Shown: positions 1 to 6,903 of the stretch, one piece after another
How positions within the stretch are numbered: position 1 is the stretch's first letter
How the letters are laid out: each line of letters opens with the position of its first letter
Assembly: GCA_013042025.1 (NCBI GenBank)
Contig: JABDQY010000286.1
Location: forward strand, 1-11,437
Length of the DNA stretch: 11,437 nt
Direction of reading: 5' to 3'
DNA from: Bacteroidia bacterium
Lineage (GTDB): Bacteria > Bacteroidota > Bacteroidia > NS11-12g > UBA9320
The notes under the pieces: generated by a model
The model's database searches: none
Told to the model about the DNA's origin: nothing
Seen by the model: only the letters and a program-made list of their open reading frames with translations
Program-made: the position numbers and the translations under genes

Positions 1-1330
1 TCTACCTTCAGTGCATGGTTCTGCATTATTTACAAGAGGAGAAACGCAATCACTTACATCTGTTACCTTAGGTTCGAAATTGGACCAGCAGATGATAGAT
101 AATTACAAAGAGAAATCATTTAGTAAATTGATGTTGCATTATAATTTCCCTTCATTCTCTGTTGGAGAAGCAAGACCAAATAGAGGTCCTGGTAGAAGAG
201 AAATAGGTCACGGTGCGTTAGCAGAACGTGGACTTAAGCGAATGATTCCTGATGATTTCCCATATACGCTGCGTATTGTTTCAGACATATTAGAAAGTAA
301 CGGAAGTAGCTCAATGGCTACAGTTTGTGCTGGAAGTATGGCAATGATGGATGCAGGTATTCAGGTTAAAGCAGGTGCTTCAGGTATTGCAATGGGTATG
401 GTTGCAGACAGCGATGGTAGATATGCTATCTTGTCTGATATCTTAGGTGATGAAGATCATTTAGGAGATATGGACTTTAAAGTTGTAGGTAACGAAAGCG
501 GAATCTATGCTTGTCAAATGGATATGAAAGTTGAAGGACTTTCTTATGATGTGTTAGAGGAAGCTTTATTGCAAGCGAAGGAAGGTAGAATGCACATTTT
601 GAAAGAAATGGAAAAAACCATTGCTAAGCCAAATGAAGGTCTTAAAGATCACGCTCCACAAATTGAAATCATGATTATACCAAAAGACAAAATTGGTGCA
701 TGTATTGGTTCTGGAGGAAAAGTTATTCAAGAAATTCAAGCAGAAACAGGTGCTATTGTTACTATTGAGGAAGAAGGCGATACTGGTGTTGTTGAAATTT
801 CAGGAATTGGTAGTGAGCCAATTGAGAAAGCAAAAGAATGGATTACAGGAATCATCACGGATCCTGAAGTTGGTACCGAGTATGTAGGTAAAGTGAAATC
901 AGTTGTTGATTTTGGAGCCTTCGTAGAAATACTTCCAGGCAAAGAAGGATTGCTTCACATTTCTGAAATCAGTTGGGAAAGACTTGAGTCTATGGACGAT
1001 GTTTTTGAAGATGGAGAAGAAGTGAAAGTGAAACTAATTGAGTTTGATGAAAGAAGTGGTAAACTTCGATTGTCTCGTAAAGTGTTGCTTGAAAAACCGG
1101 AAGGTTATGTAGAGAGACCACCAAGAGAGAGAAGGGATAATAGAGGTAGAGACAATAGAGGTGGAAGAGATAACCGTGGTGGCGGAAGAGGTAGAGACAA
1201 CAGAGGAGGAAGAGATAATAGAGGAGGGGATCGTCGCGACAACCGCAACAGAAACGACAATAGAAACCGAAACGATAATCGCAACAGCGATAATAAACCA
1301 GCAGACAACTCTTCGGAGGATGTAGGATAG
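1..1330 (+). CDS. pnp: Polyribonucleotide nucleotidyltransferase (PNPase), 5'-truncated by the window edge
   Basis: PNPase degrades RNA 3' to 5' by phosphorolysis and, in other bacteria, works in the cytoplasmic RNA degradosome. The open frame enters from the left edge (first full codon at base 2, reading LPS-V-HGSALFTRGETQ), so the GTG at base 11 is an internal Val and not a start. About 442 residues remain of a family near 700-750; the first RNase PH domain and the linker are outside. Numbering from the base-11 codon, the second RNase PH domain spans about 1-200, with the metal-site pattern DEDHLGDMDFK giving D149, D155 and K157, which match the E. coli D486/D492/K494 spacing. A KH domain follows (about 217-282, GSGG loop at 233-236), then an S1 domain (about 288-360, DFGAFVEILPGKEGLLHISEI). 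Residues about 370-427 are a low-complexity tail of RDNRGG and RNDN units, followed by a short acidic end. The gene ends in TAG and is followed by a strong terminator, so it is probably transcribed separately from the dcw genes. Confidence 0.97.
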   Translation, partial: LPSVHGSALFTRGETQSLTSVTLGSKLDQQMIDNYKEKSFSKLMLHYNFPSFSVGEARPNRGPGRREIGHGALAERGLKRMIPDDFPYTLRIVSDILESNGSSSMATVCAGSMAMMDAGIQVKAGASGIAMGMVADSDGRYAILSDILGDEDHLGDMDFKVVGNESGIYACQMDMKVEGLSYDVLEEALLQAKEGRMHILKEMEKTIAKPNEGLKDHAPQIEIMIIPKDKIGACIGSGGKVIQEIQAETGAIVTIEEEGDTGVVEISGIGSEPIEKAKEWITGIITDPEVGTEYVGKVKSVVDFGAFVEILPGKEGLLHISEISWERLESMDDVFEDGEEVKVKLIEFDERSGKLRLSRKVLLEKPEGYVERPPRERRDNRGRDNRGGRDNRGGGRGRDNRGGRDNRGGDRRDNRNRNDNRNRNDNRNSDNKPADNSSEDVG

Positions 1331-1352
1331 TTTAAAGTAAACAATCTTTTTT

Positions 1353-1387
1353 AAAGGCGACCCACAATTGTGGGTCGCCTTTTTTTT
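1353..1387 (+). terminator. Intrinsic terminator of pnp
   Basis: Bases 1356-1379 form a perfect 24-nt palindrome (arm GGCGACCCAC, AATT centre), directly followed by eight T residues at 1380-1387. It begins 25 bases after the pnp stop. On the other strand the trailing T run is only three bases, so termination is mainly for rightward transcription. A second GTCGCC followed by five T lies at 1388-1398 and repeats the 3' arm plus T tract. Confidence 0.93.
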
Positions 1388-1633
1388 GTCGCCTTTTTCA
1401 TTTTTATCCTAATTTAACAATGAAAACACAAGGTATTTATTGCTGTAAAATTGTTCGAGGGAAATCGTTTTAACAATAGCATACAAATTATCCCACATTC
1501 TCCCCTATATATCAAAATCGGTCCTATTTATCCGTCAATAAACGCTAAAATTTCAATTTTACGGGAATTCATACCACAACATAATAGCCTTTAAATCAGC
1601 TAATTAACAGACTATGTGGATTAAATATGCAAA
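1388..1633. other. AT-rich intergenic stretch upstream of the MraZ box, no gene seen
   Basis: Between the pnp terminator and the MraZ operator there are about 245 AT-rich bases with no convincing ORF, tRNA or known riboswitch. Visible elements are weak. The nonamer TTTAACAAT occurs at 1413-1421 and again at 1469-1477. ATTGTT (1450-1455) can pair with AACAAT (1472-1477) around a CGA/TCG inner pair. TCCCAC (1491-1496) is a lone reverse-oriented GTGGGA. No good match to the Bacteroidota promoter pattern (TTTG, then TAnnTTTG) was found. The dcw promoter must lie here or beside the MraZ box. Confidence 0.5.
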
Positions 1634-1663
1634 AAAGTGGGAGAGAGTGGGATAAAGTGGGGG
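1634..1663 (+). promoter_or_regulatory. MraZ box (operator of three direct repeats)
   Basis: Three direct 10-bp units, AAAGTGGGAG, AGAGTGGGAT and AAAGTGGGGG, place GTGGG at 1637-1641, 1647-1651 and 1657-1661. This fits the known MraZ target of TGGGN direct repeats separated by 5 nt (E. coli) and the AAAGTGG-type repeats described for Mollicutes. The box ends 38 bases before the mraZ start codon. The inference is that MraZ binds here and represses or tunes its own operon. The repeats are seen directly; binding is inferred from family knowledge. Confidence 0.88.
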
Positions 1664-1672
1664 ATTTAATTT

Positions 1673-1680
1673 TACTTTTA
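1673..1680 (+). promoter_or_regulatory. Possible -7 element of the dcw promoter
   Basis: TACTTTTA resembles the Bacteroidota -7 consensus TAnnTTTG, differing at the last base. It lies just downstream of the MraZ box, which would then cover the -33 region, and would give a leader of only about 15 bases before the mraZ TTG. No TTG-type -33 element is visible at the proper distance, so this is a weak candidate. Confidence 0.2.
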
Positions 1681-1701
1681 CAGCATTGAAATAAAAAGCT
1701 A

Positions 1702-2178
1702 TTGTCGAAGCCGTTATACATAGGAGAGTTTGAAGCCAAATTAGACGATAAAGGCAGGGTTGTTTTGCCTGCTGGTTTAAAGAAGCAATTGCCGAAGGAC
1801 GCTGTCAGTAAACTAGTGGTGAATCGCGGTTTTGAGAAATGCCTGACACTGTACACTCGAAAAGATTGGGACGGTGAGTTAAATGGGCTTTCGTCGCTTA
1901 ATCATTTCAATAAGAAGCATCGGTTATTTATTCGACAGTTTAGTAATGGTGCTACTGAAATTCAATTGGATAACTCATCTCGTATGCTCATTCCAAAAAA
2001 ATTGTGTGAGTATGCTGAAATAAAAAACGAAGCTGTTTTCTATGCGTATGGAAACAGAATAGAGATTTGGAGTAAACGTCTGTATGAAGAGATGATGGAT
2101 GTTGATGCAGATGACTTTGCAGATTTAGCAGAAGACGTAATGGGTGGTCCGCAAGAGAATGGAGGCGATGATGAGTAA
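1702..2178 (+). CDS. mraZ: Transcriptional regulator MraZ
   Basis: MraZ is a DNA-binding protein of the SpoVT-AbrB fold that forms ring oligomers on the nucleoid and controls dcw cluster transcription. The 158-aa product matches the usual length (about 150). It has two tandem AbrB-like modules: residues about 8-50 with DDKGRVVLPAGLKKQL (15-30), and about 80-125 with DNSSRMLIPKKL (90-101). In the second module the glycine usual in DxxGR is Ser93. The C-terminal 26 residues are strongly acidic. The start is taken as TTG at 1702: the frame has a TGA at 1687-1689 and no ATG or GTG between it and the conserved YIGEFEAKLDDKGR region. No clear Shine-Dalgarno precedes it, only an A-rich run. It is the first gene after the MraZ box and overlaps the rsmH start by 8 bases, so autoregulation of the operon is likely. 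Confidence 0.95.
   Translation: MSKPLYIGEFEAKLDDKGRVVLPAGLKKQLPKDAVSKLVVNRGFEKCLTLYTRKDWDGELNGLSSLNHFNKKHRLFIRQFSNGATEIQLDNSSRMLIPKKLCEYAEIKNEAVFYAYGNRIEIWSKRLYEEMMDVDADDFADLAEDVMGGPQENGGDDE
2161..2165 (+). promoter_or_regulatory. Ribosome binding site deciding the rsmH start
   Basis: GGAGG inside the 3' end of mraZ lies 5 bases before ATG 2171 and only 2 bases before ATG 2168. This favours ATG 2171 as the rsmH start. It is the clearest Shine-Dalgarno motif in the cluster; most other genes here have none. Confidence 0.6.
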
Positions 2179-3076
2179 TTACCATATCCCTGTTATGTTG
2201 AACGAATGCATTGAAGGGCTGGCAATTAAGAGAGACGGAGTTTATGTAGATGTAACATATGGAGGCGGTGGTCATTCGAGAGCTATCTTAAATGCTCTTG
2301 GAGATAATGGCACTTTGCTGGTGTTTGATCAAGATGCAGATGCTGTAAAAAATAGAATTGATGACCCCAGGTTGCATTTCTGTCAAGCTAATTTTAAATA
2401 CCTGCAAAACTTCTGTTCGTATTACAAAATTTCGGAGGTGGATGGGATTCTTGCTGACTTAGGAGTTAGCTCTCACCACTTAAATGCAGAGGAACGCGGA
2501 TTTTCTTTTCGATTTAAAGGATCTGAATTGGATATGCGTATGAATACGGAAATGGAACTTTCTGCAAAGGAGGTTTTAAACACATACGAGCAGCCAAGGT
2601 TAGCTAAGGTATTTAGAAGTTATGGTGAATTGGATAAGGCTTCGCCAATGGCGAATGCCATTTGTTCGTATAGAAAAGTAAAGGAGCTTACTACTTCAGA
2701 TGATTTAGAGGAGTCGTTAGAGAAATTCTTAAATCCAAAAACAAGGAATAAGCAACTCGCTCAAGTGTACCAAGCGATACGCATCGAGGTAAATCAAGAG
2801 ATGCAGACGCTTGAAATGATGTTAGAGCAATCTAGGGATTTGCTTAAGCAAGGTGGTAGATTGGTAGTGATGTCTTATCATTCCTTGGAAGACAGGGTAG
2901 TAAAGAACCTAATACAAACTGGAAACGTACAAGGTGAACGTCAAGAAGATCAATTCGGGCAATTGCCAAAAATATTTAAAGCAATAACTAGGAAACCTGT
3001 TGTTGCATCTGAGGAAGAATTAGAGCTGAATTCGAGAGCTCGTAGTGCTAAACTAAGGATTGCTGAGAAGTTGTAA
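2171..3076 (+). CDS. rsmH: 16S rRNA (cytosine(1402)-N(4))-methyltransferase RsmH (MraW)
   Basis: RsmH uses S-adenosylmethionine to methylate N4 of C1402 in the decoding centre of 16S rRNA. The 301-aa form chosen here starts MSNYHIPVMLNECIEGL, which fits the family N-terminus. Family motifs are visible in order: the SAM-binding loop VDVTYGGGGHS (26-36), the GILADLGVSS segment (92-101), RGFSFRF then LDMRMN (109-125), QAIRIEVNQE (201-210), SYHSLEDR (235-242) and a C-terminal NSRARSAKLRIAE (287-299). A small helical domain inserted into the methyltransferase fold occupies about 125-215, as in the family. GTG 2144 in the same frame is open but would add nine residues not typical of RsmH; ATG 2168 is possible. 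The gene overlaps mraZ by 8 bases and its TAA shares one base with the ftsL ATG, so it is translationally coupled on both sides. Confidence 0.97.
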   Translation: MSNYHIPVMLNECIEGLAIKRDGVYVDVTYGGGGHSRAILNALGDNGTLLVFDQDADAVKNRIDDPRLHFCQANFKYLQNFCSYYKISEVDGILADLGVSSHHLNAEERGFSFRFKGSELDMRMNTEMELSAKEVLNTYEQPRLAKVFRSYGELDKASPMANAICSYRKVKELTTSDDLEESLEKFLNPKTRNKQLAQVYQAIRIEVNQEMQTLEMMLEQSRDLLKQGGRLVVMSYHSLEDRVVKNLIQTGNVQGERQEDQFGQLPKIFKAITRKPVVASEEELELNSRARSAKLRIAEKL

Positions 3077-3384
3077 TGGCTAAAGATAAGAAACAAGTAA
3101 CCACTTCGGAATTTGTAATTACAGCAGAGTGGGTTTACTACCTTCTTTTTCTATGTGGATTGGCTTTGCTTTATATCTACCTAGTTCATAGAACAGACAA
3201 CATTGTTCGCGATATAGAAAGTACTAAAAAGAACTTAGTGGAATTGAGAGCGGAGAATATCACGCTTAAATCTGAGATAATGAAAAATCGTTCTCGAGCA
3301 AATCTTGAAGAACGGTTAGCGAGTCGTGGAGTGAAGGAGCCAAATAGAGCAGTTAAAGTAATTAAAAAGCCAACCGATGACTAA
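3076..3384 (+). CDS. ftsL: FtsL-like cell division protein (Bacteroidota type)
   Basis: This is a 102-aa bitopic membrane protein in the position occupied by ftsL in dcw clusters, between rsmH and ftsI. A charged cytoplasmic N-terminus (1-17) is followed by one transmembrane segment (about 18-37, rich in L, Y and F) and a periplasmic helix (about 42-75) with the heptad-like hydrophobic spacing of a short coiled coil (IVRDIES, LVELRAENITLKSEI). The tail is basic. In other bacteria FtsL pairs with FtsB/DivIC and activates FtsWI at the septum. Sequence conservation of FtsL is low, so the name rests on size, topology, coiled coil and gene order more than on motifs. The start ATG overlaps the rsmH TAA by one base (TAATG), and the 3' end overlaps ftsI by 8 bases. 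Confidence 0.82.
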   Translation: MAKDKKQVTTSEFVITAEWVYYLLFLCGLALLYIYLVHRTDNIVRDIESTKKNLVELRAENITLKSEIMKNRSRANLEERLASRGVKEPNRAVKVIKKPTDD

Positions 3385-5449
3385 TGTGAAAAAAAGCATA
3401 ATGTGGCGTGTTGTCTTTTGCATGGTTGCTGTTGTGCTCTTTGCAGTTTGGATTTCGGTCCAGATGTTCAAAATACAATTGATTCAAGGACCAGAATTGC
3501 TTAGTCAATCAGATAGCATAACTATAAAACGTCAAGACATATCTCCTGCAAGAGGCAATATTTACTCTGATGATGGAAGCCTACTCGCTACGTCAATGCC
3601 TATTTATCAGATTAGATGGGATGCGACTGTATGTAAGGAAGATACATTTAGGAAATATGTGAATGTCTTAGCTGCTTCACTTGAACAGATGTATCCCGAG
3701 AATACCGAGTCGTATTACAGAACCATGCTTAAAAAAGCACGGGCCGATGGAAACCGATATAAATTAATTCGTCGACGAGTTAATTATACAGAGCAAAAAA
3801 TACTGAGAGCAATGCCTATTTTTAATAAAGGGCGATATAGAGGTGGATTTGTTTCTGAGTTGACAACAAAGCGAGTAAAACCAGCTGGTCAACTTGCTTT
3901 TAGAACGATAGGTTATAGAACGAAAGATAATCCGGGAGTAGGATTAGAAAGAAGTTACGAGAACGATTTAGGAGGTGTTAAAGGAGAGAGATTAGTTCAG
4001 AGAATATCTGGAGGTTATCGCCCAATCAACGATGAAAACTTAATCGAACCTCAGAACGGAAGAGATGTACATACTACTCTAAATATTGATTTTCAGGAGA
4101 TAGCACAGCGATCACTATCTGCAGCAATCGACAAGCACAATGCAATGCATGGTAGTGTAATTGTAATGGAAGTAGCTACAGGGAAAATAAAGGCAATTTC
4201 TAACCTTAAAAATATGGGCGAAGGAAAGTATCTAGAGCAATACAATTATGCTATAGGGGAAAGTTACGAACCTGGAAGTGTGTGGAAAGTGTTTTCTGCA
4301 ATGGCTGCATTCGAAGATAATCTTGTGAAGCCTAGTGATACTGTTAATTTGATGAATGGATTCCGTGAGTATTTCGGAAAGCCAATGCGAGATTCTGATC
4401 AAGGAAGATTTAAGAAAGCAAGTTTTATAGATGCATTTGCTAGATCAAGTAATGTAGCATTTTCATCGCTCATTTTTGATAACTATTCAAGTGCTCCAAA
4501 TAAGTACATATCCTATCTTAAGAAATTAGATTTAGACAAACCTACAGGAATAGAAATTAAAGGTGAGCCTAATCCAGTACTTAATCATCCGGCATCAAAT
4601 AGTTGGTCTCAGCTTACGCTTCCATGGTTAGCCATCGGTTACGAAAACTTGCACACGCCACTTCAATTGCTTACAGCGTATAATGGAATAATTAATAATG
4701 GTGAAATGGTTAAACCCCGCATTGTTGAGAAAGTAACAGATGCAGGTTTAGTAATTAGAGATTTTGACGAAATGTCTGAATCAAAACGTGTTTGTTCTCA
4801 AGAAACATCTGACTATATAAAGCTACTTACAGCGGCTGTGTTTGAAAAAGGGTCGGCAAGAAAAGTGCAATCCAAAGTATTACCTCTTGCTGGTAAAACA
4901 GGAACCGCTCAGATTTCAACCAAAGGGCAGTATCAAACTTCAAAGAAATACAATGCAAGTTTTATCGGTCATTTCCCAGCGGATAAGCCTGTATATAGCA
5001 TTTATGTAATGATAAATGAGCCAAGGAATGGAGTTTTTTATGCTTCGGCAGTTGCAGCTCCTGTGTTTACAGAAATTGCTGAAAAGATTTACACTATCAA
5101 TGTTAAGCAAGAGATAAACGAGGATAATAAGGGTCATCTTCCTGTGTACACTGCAGGATATTATTCAGATTTTAAGGAGATAAATAAAGTAACGGGATTA
5201 GTTCTTTCGGAAGAAGTTAGTTCTGAAATCGTGCAGATTAATACAGAGACTAAGAATGCTTCACCTAAGAATAATTCTGAGGGGAAGATGCCAGATGTAA
5301 TGGGTCTAGGAGCTAAGGATGCAATATACTTATTAGAGTTAAGAGGCTTAAAACCAAAAATTACTGGATATGGGAGAGTAGTAGAACAAAGTCCTAATCC
5401 AGGAATAAAAGTAGAGTCAAACCGAACAGTTTATATCCGATTAAATTGA
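3377..5449 (+). CDS. ftsI: Septal peptidoglycan transpeptidase FtsI (PBP3, class B PBP) with a PASTA domain
   Basis: This inner-membrane D,D-transpeptidase crosslinks septal peptidoglycan and works with FtsW. It has 690 residues: a short cytoplasmic N-terminus, a transmembrane anchor (about 11-31), a PBP dimerisation domain (about 50-220, with SPARGNIYSDDG at 56-67), the transpeptidase domain (about 255-570) and a single PASTA domain at the C-terminus (about 637-690, MPDVMGLGAKDAIYLLELRG). The penicillin-binding motifs are complete: SVWK (S301 nucleophile, K304), SSN (S357-N359) and KTG (507-509). About 65 residues of Ser/Asn/Glu-rich linker join the catalytic and PASTA domains. E. coli FtsI lacks PASTA and is about 100 residues shorter; a PASTA tail is common in Bacteroidota and Gram-positive homologues. 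The ATG at 3377 overlaps ftsL by 8 bases. ATG 3401 would also keep the membrane anchor. The TGA overlaps the murE TTG by 4 bases. Confidence 0.96.
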   Translation: MTNVKKSIMWRVVFCMVAVVLFAVWISVQMFKIQLIQGPELLSQSDSITIKRQDISPARGNIYSDDGSLLATSMPIYQIRWDATVCKEDTFRKYVNVLAASLEQMYPENTESYYRTMLKKARADGNRYKLIRRRVNYTEQKILRAMPIFNKGRYRGGFVSELTTKRVKPAGQLAFRTIGYRTKDNPGVGLERSYENDLGGVKGERLVQRISGGYRPINDENLIEPQNGRDVHTTLNIDFQEIAQRSLSAAIDKHNAMHGSVIVMEVATGKIKAISNLKNMGEGKYLEQYNYAIGESYEPGSVWKVFSAMAAFEDNLVKPSDTVNLMNGFREYFGKPMRDSDQGRFKKASFIDAFARSSNVAFSSLIFDNYSSAPNKYISYLKKLDLDKPTGIEIKGEPNPVLNHPASNSWSQLTLPWLAIGYENLHTPLQLLTAYNGIINNGEMVKPRIVEKVTDAGLVIRDFDEMSESKRVCSQETSDYIKLLTAAVFEKGSARKVQSKVLPLAGKTGTAQISTKGQYQTSKKYNASFIGHFPADKPVYSIYVMINEPRNGVFYASAVAAPVFTEIAEKIYTINVKQEINEDNKGHLPVYTAGYYSDFKEINKVTGLVLSEEVSSEIVQINTETKNASPKNNSEGKMPDVMGLGAKDAIYLLELRGLKPKITGYGRVVEQSPNPGIKVESNRTVYIRLN

Positions 5450-6903
5450 AAAATCTAAACGACATATTAGAAGTTGTTAATCCACTCGAAATTGTTGGTG
5501 AACCTAACCAAGCAATAGAAGGTATGTCACTTGATTCTCGTGAAATTAAGTCTCGTTTTCTATTTGCAGCAACGCGAGGAGCGACGACCGATGGTCACCT
5601 CTATATTGATAAAGCTGTTGAGCTTGGAGCAACAGCGGTGTTGTGCGAAGAGATAACCAATCCTCAAGAAGGTATTTGTTATATAAAAGTTGAAGATGCT
5701 TCTGAAGATTTAGGCAAACTTGCTTCTGCTTTTTATGATTTCCCATCTCAAAATCTTCAATTGATAGGAGTTACTGGAACAAATGGTAAAACATCGATAG
5801 CAACTATGCTTTACGAGTGTTTTATGAATTTAAAATACAGTTGTGGGTTGCTCTCAACAATTAGGTATTCTATCAATGGTGTTGATACTGTTTCTACCCA
5901 TACCACTCCAAATAGCGTGCGAATCAACGAGCTTTTAGCTGAAATGGTGGAGTCAGGTTGTGAATATGCATTTATGGAAGTAAGCTCTCATGCGTTGCAT
6001 CAAAACAGAGTATCAGGTTTAGATTTTAATGGAGCAATTTTTACGAATATCACTCATGATCATTTAGACTATCATACCGATTTTAAAGAATACCTCTACA
6101 CCAAGAAACGCTTATTTGACAACTTGAGTTCATCGGCATTTGCCTTAGTAAATAAAGATGATAAAAACGGTGCAACGATGTTGCAGAATACAAAAGCAAC
6201 GAGATACAGCTACAGTCTAAAGTCGGTTAGTGATTTTAAAACACGGGTTATAGAAAGCGATTTCGATGGAATGTTATTGAACATTAGAGAGTCGGAAGTA
6301 TGGTTGAGATTGGTTGGAAACTTTAATGCATATAATGTCTTAGCAGTTTATGCAACAGCGTTTCTGCTAGGTAAAGAACACCTTGAAATAGTCACTGCTT
6401 TAAGTGCAATTAATAGTGTTGATGGAAGGTTCCAAAACATTAAGGAGGCAGGAATAACGGCAATAGTAGATTATGCTCATACACCTGATGCATTGCAAAA
6501 TGTGCTAGATACAATTAACGCTATTCGCACGAAGAATGAGCAGCTAATCAGTGTAGTTGGTTGTGGAGGTGATAGAGATCGTGAAAAGCGTCCGGTAATG
6601 GCTCGTATCGCCTGCGAAGCTTCAACCAAAGTGATTCTTACTTCAGATAATCCTAGATCTGAAGATCCAAATACAATCATAAAGGAAATGATGGTAGGTG
6701 TAGAACCCAGCAATTTCAAGAAAGTGTTGCAAATCAGTAATAGAGAAGAAGCAATAAAAACTGCAATCAGTTTAAGTAGTCCTGGTGATGTAATTCTTGT
6801 TGCCGGAAAAGGACATGAGACGTATCAAGAAATTAAGGGAGTTAAACATCCTTTTGACGATAAAGAAATATTAATCAAGAACCTCAAACTAATTAAAAAC
6901 TAA
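5446..6903 (+). CDS. murE: UDP-MurNAc-L-Ala-D-Glu:meso-diaminopimelate ligase MurE
   Basis: MurE is the cytoplasmic ATP-dependent ligase that adds the third stem-peptide residue to UDP-MurNAc-L-Ala-D-Glu. The 485-aa product has the three Mur-ligase domains: an N-terminal UDP-substrate domain (about 1-105, SLDSREIKSRFLFAATRG), a central ATPase domain with P-loop GVTGTNGKT (108-116), the EVSSHALHQNR segment (178-188) and NITHDHLDYH (201-210), and a C-terminal domain with VDGRF (325-329). Lys220 in YTKKRLF is the likely carbamylated lysine. DNPRSEDP (401-408) is the signature of meso-DAP-adding enzymes, so EC 6.3.2.13 is preferred over the lysine-adding type. The start is TTG 5446, overlapping the ftsI TGA: the frame has a TAA at 5395-5397 and no upstream ATG, GTG or TTG, and the first ATG would remove 26 conserved residues. 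No Shine-Dalgarno is seen, so translation probably depends on coupling to ftsI. Confidence 0.97.
   Translation: MKNLNDILEVVNPLEIVGEPNQAIEGMSLDSREIKSRFLFAATRGATTDGHLYIDKAVELGATAVLCEEITNPQEGICYIKVEDASEDLGKLASAFYDFPSQNLQLIGVTGTNGKTSIATMLYECFMNLKYSCGLLSTIRYSINGVDTVSTHTTPNSVRINELLAEMVESGCEYAFMEVSSHALHQNRVSGLDFNGAIFTNITHDHLDYHTDFKEYLYTKKRLFDNLSSSAFALVNKDDKNGATMLQNTKATRYSYSLKSVSDFKTRVIESDFDGMLLNIRESEVWLRLVGNFNAYNVLAVYATAFLLGKEHLEIVTALSAINSVDGRFQNIKEAGITAIVDYAHTPDALQNVLDTINAIRTKNEQLISVVGCGGDRDREKRPVMARIACEASTKVILTSDNPRSEDPNTIIKEMMVGVEPSNFKKVLQISNREEAIKTAISLSSPGDVILVAGKGHETYQEIKGVKHPFDDKEILIKNLKLIKN

Noticed and set aside
1118..1291. CRISPR-like or satellite repeat
   Set aside because: The repeats are in frame, degenerate and explained by the low-complexity PNPase tail; there are no unique spacers.
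11..1330. Complete pnp starting at GTG 11
   Set aside because: The frame is open to the left edge and the residues before it (LPS) fit the conserved PNPase segment, so GTG is an internal Val codon.
1105..1344. Minus-strand ORF rich in Leu, Ser, Pro and Arg opposite the pnp tail
   Set aside because: It is the mirror of the repetitive RDNRGG-coding DNA and has no independent start signal or domain.
1596..1856. Minus-strand ORF covering the MraZ box and the 5' end of mraZ
   Set aside because: It overlaps a clear operator and a well conserved gene, and the translation resembles no family I know.
2144..2170. Longer rsmH starting at GTG 2144
   Set aside because: It adds nine residues not typical of RsmH, while GGAGG at 2161-2165 is well placed for ATG 2171.
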